11,326 nucleotides of DNA from Clostridia bacterium (lineage in GTDB: Bacteria; UBA6262; WVXT01; JAUXBS01): the NCBI GenBank assembly GCA_030619245.1, contig JAUXBS010000015.1, positions 1 through 11,326 on the forward strand, given 5' to 3'. The notes under the pieces were generated by a model. It made no database searches and had not been told where the DNA came from. It was given only the letters and a program-made list of their open reading frames with translations. Position 1 is the first letter of the stretch. Each line of letters begins with the position of its first letter. The translations under genes were made by a program, and so were the position numbers. Shown here one piece after another: positions 8,394-11,326 of this stretch.

Positions 8394-10310
8394 ATGAAAA
8401 AAACGGGTAAATGGATTTTTCTTATCTTTATTGTATCGTTTATTGCTTTTTTCAATACGTTCAGGAATGATTTTGTTTTTGATGACCATTCAATCATTGA
8501 CCAGAACGTTATAATAAGAAGTTTAAAAAATATTCCCTGCTTTTTTACTTCAAGTTACTGGCCTATCAGCCAGGGAGGGGATAAAAAAGGGCTGTACAGG
8601 CCGGTGGTTATTACCTCGTATGCCCTGGATTACTTTATCTGGAAACTTAAACCCTTCGGTTACCATCTTACGAATTATTTATTTCACTCATTTAACGGCG
8701 TATTGATATTCCTTCTATTCCTGTTCATCTTAAATAATGCCGGGACTGCCAATGGTTCCGGTATTGCCTTGTTTGCTTCTCTCATATTTATAGTCCACCC
8801 TGTTCACGTAGAGGCTGTAACGGGGATTGTGGGGCGCGCAGAATTATTTTCCGCATTTTTCTTTTTATCCGCGTTGTTTCTTTATATCAGGGCGGAATCC
8901 GGCAGGTACTACTTCATTTCATTGTTACTGTTCCTGGCTGCGCTGATGTCAAAGGAGTCTGCGGTTGTGCTCCCGTTGATAATTGTCTTGTATGACATGC
9001 TATTTAAGGGAACTAATGAAAAGGGTGTAACCATAGGGAAGTTGAAGGAAAAAATTCCCCGTTACCTGGGCTATCTGGCCGTAATGGCGGTGTATATGTT
9101 CATAAGGTTTTCGGTCTTATCAGGAATCGGGCCCAAGGGAACGAGTAAGGTTTTTTATCAAAAAGGCATACTTGCCAGGATTTATACAATGGCTGTTGTC
9201 TTTTACAATTATGTCAAACTGCTCTTCTGCCCTGTGGGTTTGAGCCCGGAAAAGCGGGATTTTCCGGTGTTTGAAAGCTTCCTGAACGTAAAGGTGATTA
9301 TAGGTTTACTGCTGGTAATACTCGTTCTGTATTTTGCTTTCAGTTTATTAAGAAAAAGGAAGGTACTGGCATTTTGCATTTTCTGGTTTTTACTGGCGCT
9401 GCTGCCTGTTTCAAATATTATTCCCATAGGAATACTGATAGCCGACAGGTTGCTGTACCTTCCATCAATAGGGTTTTCGGTTGTGCTGGCGCTGCCGCTT
9501 GCTGCGGCAGGCAGAGAAAAATACCGGTTGATGAGTATGTTTTTAATCGCAATAATTGTTTTATTTTCAATGATTACCATCAAGCGTAATACTGACTGGA
9601 GAAATGATATTACATTATGGGAGAATACCATAAAAAGGTTCCCTGGCAACTACGTTGCGCATAACAATATTGGCGCGCTTTATTATCTCAGGGACAGGTA
9701 TGATGATGCCATAATTGAATACAACAGGGTCCTGGATATAAAACCTGATTATGTTGAGGCCTGGAATAACCTGGGATTTGCCTATAAGAAAAAAGGGCAG
9801 CTGGAAAAAGCTGTAGACATGTACAAAAAAGCGATTGAAATAAAACATGAATACTCACCCGCATACAATGGCCTTGGATACCTGTACTATGAAATAGGCG
9901 AGTATGATAAGGCTGAAAAATGGTACAGGAAAGCGATAGAAACGGACCCGGAACTTGAGGAAGCTTATAATAATCTGGGATTGCTTTACCAGAACAAAAA
10001 AATATACAGGAAGGCGGAAGAGAACTACGTCAAAGCCGTGCAGGTAAATCCTGATTATGAAAACGGCCATTTCAACCTTGGCAATTTATACTATGAGACC
10101 GGGGCGTACAGCAACTCAGTAAAGGAGTTTAAGGAGGTCAGCAGGATAAATCCGGAGAGGGCTGATATTAACATGAATATAGGGATGGTTTATTACAGCA
10201 AGCTAAGGGAGTATGAAAAGGCATTAAAATATTTTCATAGGTACCTTGAACTCAGCCCCGATGCGGCTGACGGTGATATAATCAGAAAAATAATCAAACA
10301 AATATCATAA
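8394..10310 (+). CDS. Multi-span membrane TPR protein, TMTC-like putative glycosyltransferase
   Basis: A 638-residue integral membrane protein with a C-terminal TPR domain. The N-terminal helix (about 6-24) is followed by FVFDDHS with an Asp-Asp pair (30-31), the position of the acidic motif in GT-C glycosyltransferases. YRP is at 68-70, HPVHVEAV at 135-142 and GRAE at 147-150. About ten to twelve hydrophobic segments run to about 395. The DRLLYLPSIG motif (351-360) and DWRND (401-405) are typical of the TMTC/DUF1736-plus-TPR architecture. Six consecutive 34-residue TPRs cover about 420-625, on the non-cytoplasmic side by analogy. In animals TMTC proteins are O-mannosyltransferases; bacterial members are mostly uncharacterised, so sugar and acceptor are unknown. 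The ATG immediately follows the rny stop. This is the last gene of the dense block, and no clear terminator follows it directly. Confidence 0.85.
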   Translation: MKKTGKWIFLIFIVSFIAFFNTFRNDFVFDDHSIIDQNVIIRSLKNIPCFFTSSYWPISQGGDKKGLYRPVVITSYALDYFIWKLKPFGYHLTNYLFHSFNGVLIFLLFLFILNNAGTANGSGIALFASLIFIVHPVHVEAVTGIVGRAELFSAFFFLSALFLYIRAESGRYYFISLLLFLAALMSKESAVVLPLIIVLYDMLFKGTNEKGVTIGKLKEKIPRYLGYLAVMAVYMFIRFSVLSGIGPKGTSKVFYQKGILARIYTMAVVFYNYVKLLFCPVGLSPEKRDFPVFESFLNVKVIIGLLLVILVLYFAFSLLRKRKVLAFCIFWFLLALLPVSNIIPIGILIADRLLYLPSIGFSVVLALPLAAAGREKYRLMSMFLIAIIVLFSMITIKRNTDWRNDITLWENTIKRFPGNYVAHNNIGALYYLRDRYDDAIIEYNRVLDIKPDYVEAWNNLGFAYKKKGQLEKAVDMYKKAIEIKHEYSPAYNGLGYLYYEIGEYDKAEKWYRKAIETDPELEEAYNNLGLLYQNKKIYRKAEENYVKAVQVNPDYENGHFNLGNLYYETGAYSNSVKEFKEVSRINPERADINMNIGMVYYSKLREYEKALKYFHRYLELSPDAADGDIIRKIIKQIS

Positions 10311-10313
10311 AAA

Positions 10314-10340
10314 GGGGTCAGGTCTTTACATTTTAATGTA
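10314..10340 (+). repeat. Conserved mobile-type string with adjacent palindrome
   Basis: The sequence GGGGTCAGGTCTTTAC begins three bases after the TMTC-like stop codon. From memory, near-identical strings recur next to RAYT (REP-associated Y1) transposase genes and their remnants in uncultured bacterial genomes. No transposase is visible here. It runs into a perfect 6-bp palindrome, TACATT (10327-10332) and AATGTA (10335-10340). I read it as the footprint of a small mobile repeat; the link to RAYT is recollection and not shown by this window. Confidence 0.4.
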
Positions 10341-10357
10341 TAGTTTCAATCTTCATC

Positions 10358-10418
10358 GCAACCTGAAGGTTGTAGCTACCCTTAAATATTACATCCGGTA
10401 GTCACAGGCTTTAGCCTG
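10358..10418. repeat. Inverted pair of REP-like units (BIME-like element)
   Basis: Two short palindromes face each other. Unit 1 (minus strand, 10359-10380) reads GGTAG, three bases, then stem CAACCT/AGGTTG with a 2-base loop. Unit 2 (plus strand, 10397-10418) reads GGTAG, three bases, then stem CAGGCT/AGCCTG with a 2-base loop. The shared GGTAG foot, equal spacing and 6-bp stems are seen directly. A GTAG-type foot beside a hairpin is the documented form of REP sequences mobilised by RAYT transposases, and inverted pairs form BIMEs. Such elements after an operon can stabilise or end transcripts. The palindrome design is certain; the REP assignment is inferred. Confidence 0.65.
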
Positions 10419-10492
10419 CATTAACTATCACGTAATAATACCCTGCCTTATTTCATAAGCAGTATTAAACGAAATAAAATAATATAAGATAA

Positions 10493-10520
10493 TATTTTAT
10501 TACCTGTTATTTTATTACCT
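10493..10520. repeat. Two perfect 13-bp direct repeats abutting a promoter
   Basis: TATTTTATTACCT occurs at 10493-10505 and again at 10508-10520, a 15-base period. The last T of the second copy is the first base of the -35 element. A partial inverted copy, AATAAAATA at 10473-10481, pairs with TATTTTATT at 10493-10501. Spacing and position suit binding sites for a regulator, but AT-rich sequence can produce such repeats by chance. Confidence 0.45.
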
Positions 10521-10548
10521 TGACAAACCTATGAGCCTGTGTTATAAT
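10520..10548 (+). promoter_or_regulatory. Consensus sigma-70 promoter
   Basis: The -35 box TTGACA (10520-10525) and -10 box TATAAT (10543-10548) both match the housekeeping consensus exactly and are separated by the optimal 17 bases. The upstream flank is AT-rich, resembling an UP element. Transcription should start near 10555. It would drive the short RNA ending at the terminator near 10672 and, by read-through, the three small genes beyond. Two 13-bp repeats end at its -35 box. Confidence 0.8.
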
Positions 10549-10554
10549 CATAAT

Positions 10555-10672
10555 GTTCTGTTGATTTATATCAACTGAGTAGAAGCGGGGGTTTCTTGAA
10601 CATGTTAATTAAAGGAAACAAGCACTATTAAAACTAACCAGCAGGGATAAACATATCCCGGGCTGGTTTTTT
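10555..10672 (+). ncRNA. Putative small RNA or attenuated leader, about 115 nt
   Basis: Bounded by a perfect promoter and a strong intrinsic terminator with no convincing protein-coding content. By eye it has a 5' hairpin GTTGAT (10560-10565)/ATCAAC (10570-10575) with loop TTAT. A second stem follows, GTTTC (10591-10595)/GAAAC (10615-10619), containing the palindrome AACATGTT (10599-10606). An A-rich linker then leads to the terminator stem. I matched it to no known riboswitch or sRNA family. It may be a stand-alone sRNA, or a leader controlling the small genes that start at 10700. No clear anti-terminator pairing was found, which slightly favours an independent RNA. Exact 5' end is inferred from the -10 box. 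Confidence 0.5.
10636..10672 (+). terminator. Rho-independent terminator
   Basis: AACCAGC (10636-10642) pairs with GCTGGTT (10662-10668), and GGGATA (10644-10649) pairs with TATCCC (10654-10659), closing a 4-base loop AACA. There is one small internal loop (A against GG). Six Ts (10667-10672) finish it. It lies about 80-115 bases after the predicted transcription start and before the next ribosome site, so it ends a short RNA or attenuates downstream expression. Confidence 0.85.
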
Positions 10673-10699
10673 AATTATTAAAGGAAAAGAGGAGGCATC

Positions 10700-10947
10700 A
10701 TGACAAAAATAAAAATATTTACATTACTTTTCATACTAACCTGTTTCTCAACCGGCTTTTTCGGGCTGAGCGGAAAAGGCAACATTACAGGTACGGTAGC
10801 GAAGAACCGTTACAAAAAGCTTATTTTGATGAAATAAAAGTTACTGCTACAACTTCAGACACTAATGCTTCATTCAGTATAAACTCAGTTGAAAACATAA
10901 ATTATTTACCGGAATGGTTTCCACATAGACAATTTGGCTTAAAATGA
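10700..10947 (+). pseudogene. Small secreted-protein gene, apparently frameshifted or internally deleted
   Basis: AGGAGG (10690-10695) precedes an ATG that encodes a signal peptide (MTKIKIFTLLFILTCFSTG). That frame stops at 10837 after 45 residues. From about 10795 a different frame reads cleanly to a TGA at 10945-10947, giving about 51 plausible residues (GSEEPLQKAYFDEIKV and a tail ending HRQFGLK). This second frame has no signal-like start of its own, while its stop overlaps the next gene's ATG as ATGA, the coupling style used elsewhere in the window. I infer one exported protein broken by a frameshift or internal deletion between about 10770 and 10800; an assembly error is possible. A genuine 45-residue secreted peptide is the alternative. 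No family is recognised. Confidence 0.5.
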
Positions 10948-11168
10948 AAAGAAATATATTAATCATTTTAGTGTTATGCTTTCTATTTTCTCCAGTTGCT
11001 TTTGCTGAAGAAGATAGAAAAATATTATCAATATATGGGTTCTATAATATTTCTGGTTATTCAATAAACACTTTCAATTCTGGATATATCGAAGGGTTGG
11101 AACCGAATCCTTTTGGTTTAGGGTTTTATTATAGTCTTAACCATGTTATTGATATTGAAATGGAATAA
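10944..11168 (+). CDS. Short exported protein, possibly a truncated outer-membrane beta-barrel
   Basis: 74 residues. Residues 1-21 form a clear signal peptide ending VAFA, with predicted cleavage before EEDRK. The mature part alternates aromatic/hydrophobic and polar residues (ILSIYGFYNISGY) and then has PNPFGLGFYYSLNHVIDIEME, a pattern like the first strands of small OmpA/OMP_b-brl barrels. About 53 mature residues are too few for a barrel, so the gene may be a truncated remnant or encode a small periplasmic protein. The ATG overlaps the preceding stop (ATGA), and a further gene begins one base after its stop. It is AT-rich like its neighbours and unlike the operon upstream. Export is well supported; barrel identity is a weak inference. 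Confidence 0.6.
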   Translation: MKRNILIILVLCFLFSPVAFAEEDRKILSIYGFYNISGYSINTFNSGYIEGLEPNPFGLGFYYSLNHVIDIEME

Positions 11169-11169
11169 A

Positions 11170-11326
11170 ATGATATATAAAATAATTAAAAAAGACAAGA
11201 AATTAGCTATTGCAGTCATTATATTTTTTATAATTACTGGAGTATATGTATCAAATGGAAGATACATGACATCAGGTGATTGTGTCTCCAGTAAATACCT
11301 TCCTGTTAGCATAATAAATGAATTTA
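11170..11326 (+). CDS. N-terminus of a membrane-anchored protein (3' end outside window)
   Basis: Open from the ATG to the window edge (52 codons). A lysine-rich start (MIYKIIKKDKK) is followed by one hydrophobic segment (LAIAVIIFFIITGVYV, about 12-27), an inside-positive membrane anchor or first of several spans. The next residues, SNGRYMTSGDCVSSKYLP then VSIINEF, resemble from memory the opening of uncharacterised multi-span membrane proteins, where an NGRY...D...YLP pattern precedes an acidic DEF loop, as in some GT-C-like enzymes. The gene starts one base after the preceding stop, so it is likely cotranslated. A ribosome site is weak (GGA about 6 bases upstream), consistent with coupling. 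Function cannot be assigned from this fragment. Confidence 0.6.
   Translation, partial: MIYKIIKKDKKLAIAVIIFFIITGVYVSNGRYMTSGDCVSSKYLPVSIINEF

Noticed and set aside
10602..10631. Nine-codon leader peptide before the terminator
   Set aside because: No good ribosome site, no run of a regulatory amino acid, and no visible anti-terminator pairing.
10640..10646. AGCAGGG in the sRNA terminator equals the rarA-site strand at 4927-4933, hinting at sRNA control of rarA
   Set aside because: A 7-base match is expected by chance and the copy is buried in a terminator stem.
1..11326. CRISPR array, tRNA, rRNA or complete transposase
   Set aside because: Looked for on both strands; no regularly spaced repeats, no tRNA cloverleaf and no transposase motifs were found.

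Overview
The window looks like a bacterial chromosome segment, most likely from an uncultured Gram-negative-type lineage. The evidence is a class II aldolase, a pyrophosphate-type phosphofructokinase, a ZapA-type division protein, RNase Y and a multi-membrane-span TPR glycosyltransferase-like protein on one strand. An intergenic patch also carries REP-like palindromes of the kind associated with RAYT transposases. The phylum cannot be fixed from the sequence. A candidate-phylum groundwater or sediment bacterium (for example near Omnitrophota or Elusimicrobiota) is a guess only.

Region 1 (1-10310) is a dense co-directional block, all on the + strand, with gaps of about 0-20 bases or overlapping stop/start codons except for one 100-base gap. 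In order it holds fba (5' end cut by the window), a predicted PPi-dependent phosphofructokinase, pheT without an adjacent pheS, an 81-residue ZapB-like coiled coil, zapA, a structured RNA leader, rarA, fau (5-formyl-THF cyclo-ligase), rny, and a TMTC-like membrane protein with six TPRs. The first two genes are consecutive glycolysis steps. The rest are translation, cell division, replication-fork maintenance, folate and mRNA-decay genes. The zapA...fau neighbourhood is where 6S RNA sits in many proteobacteria. Here the gap holds a compact nested three-way-junction fold whose last strand contains the likely rarA ribosome binding site, followed by seven Ts.

Region 2 (10311-10699) is AT-rich and non-coding but busy. 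It has a short string I associate with RAYT-type mobile sequences, an inverted pair of REP-like units (each GGTAG plus a hairpin), two perfect 13-bp tandem repeats, a perfect-consensus sigma-70 promoter (TTGACA-17-TATAAT), and about 115 bases later a strong intrinsic terminator. This reads as a small RNA gene or an attenuated leader.

Region 3 (10700-11326) is an AT-rich accessory cassette: a frameshifted secreted-protein gene, a short signal-peptide protein resembling a truncated outer-membrane beta-barrel, and the start of a membrane-anchored protein that runs off the window. The three are packed as if translationally coupled and lie downstream of the promoter/terminator unit.
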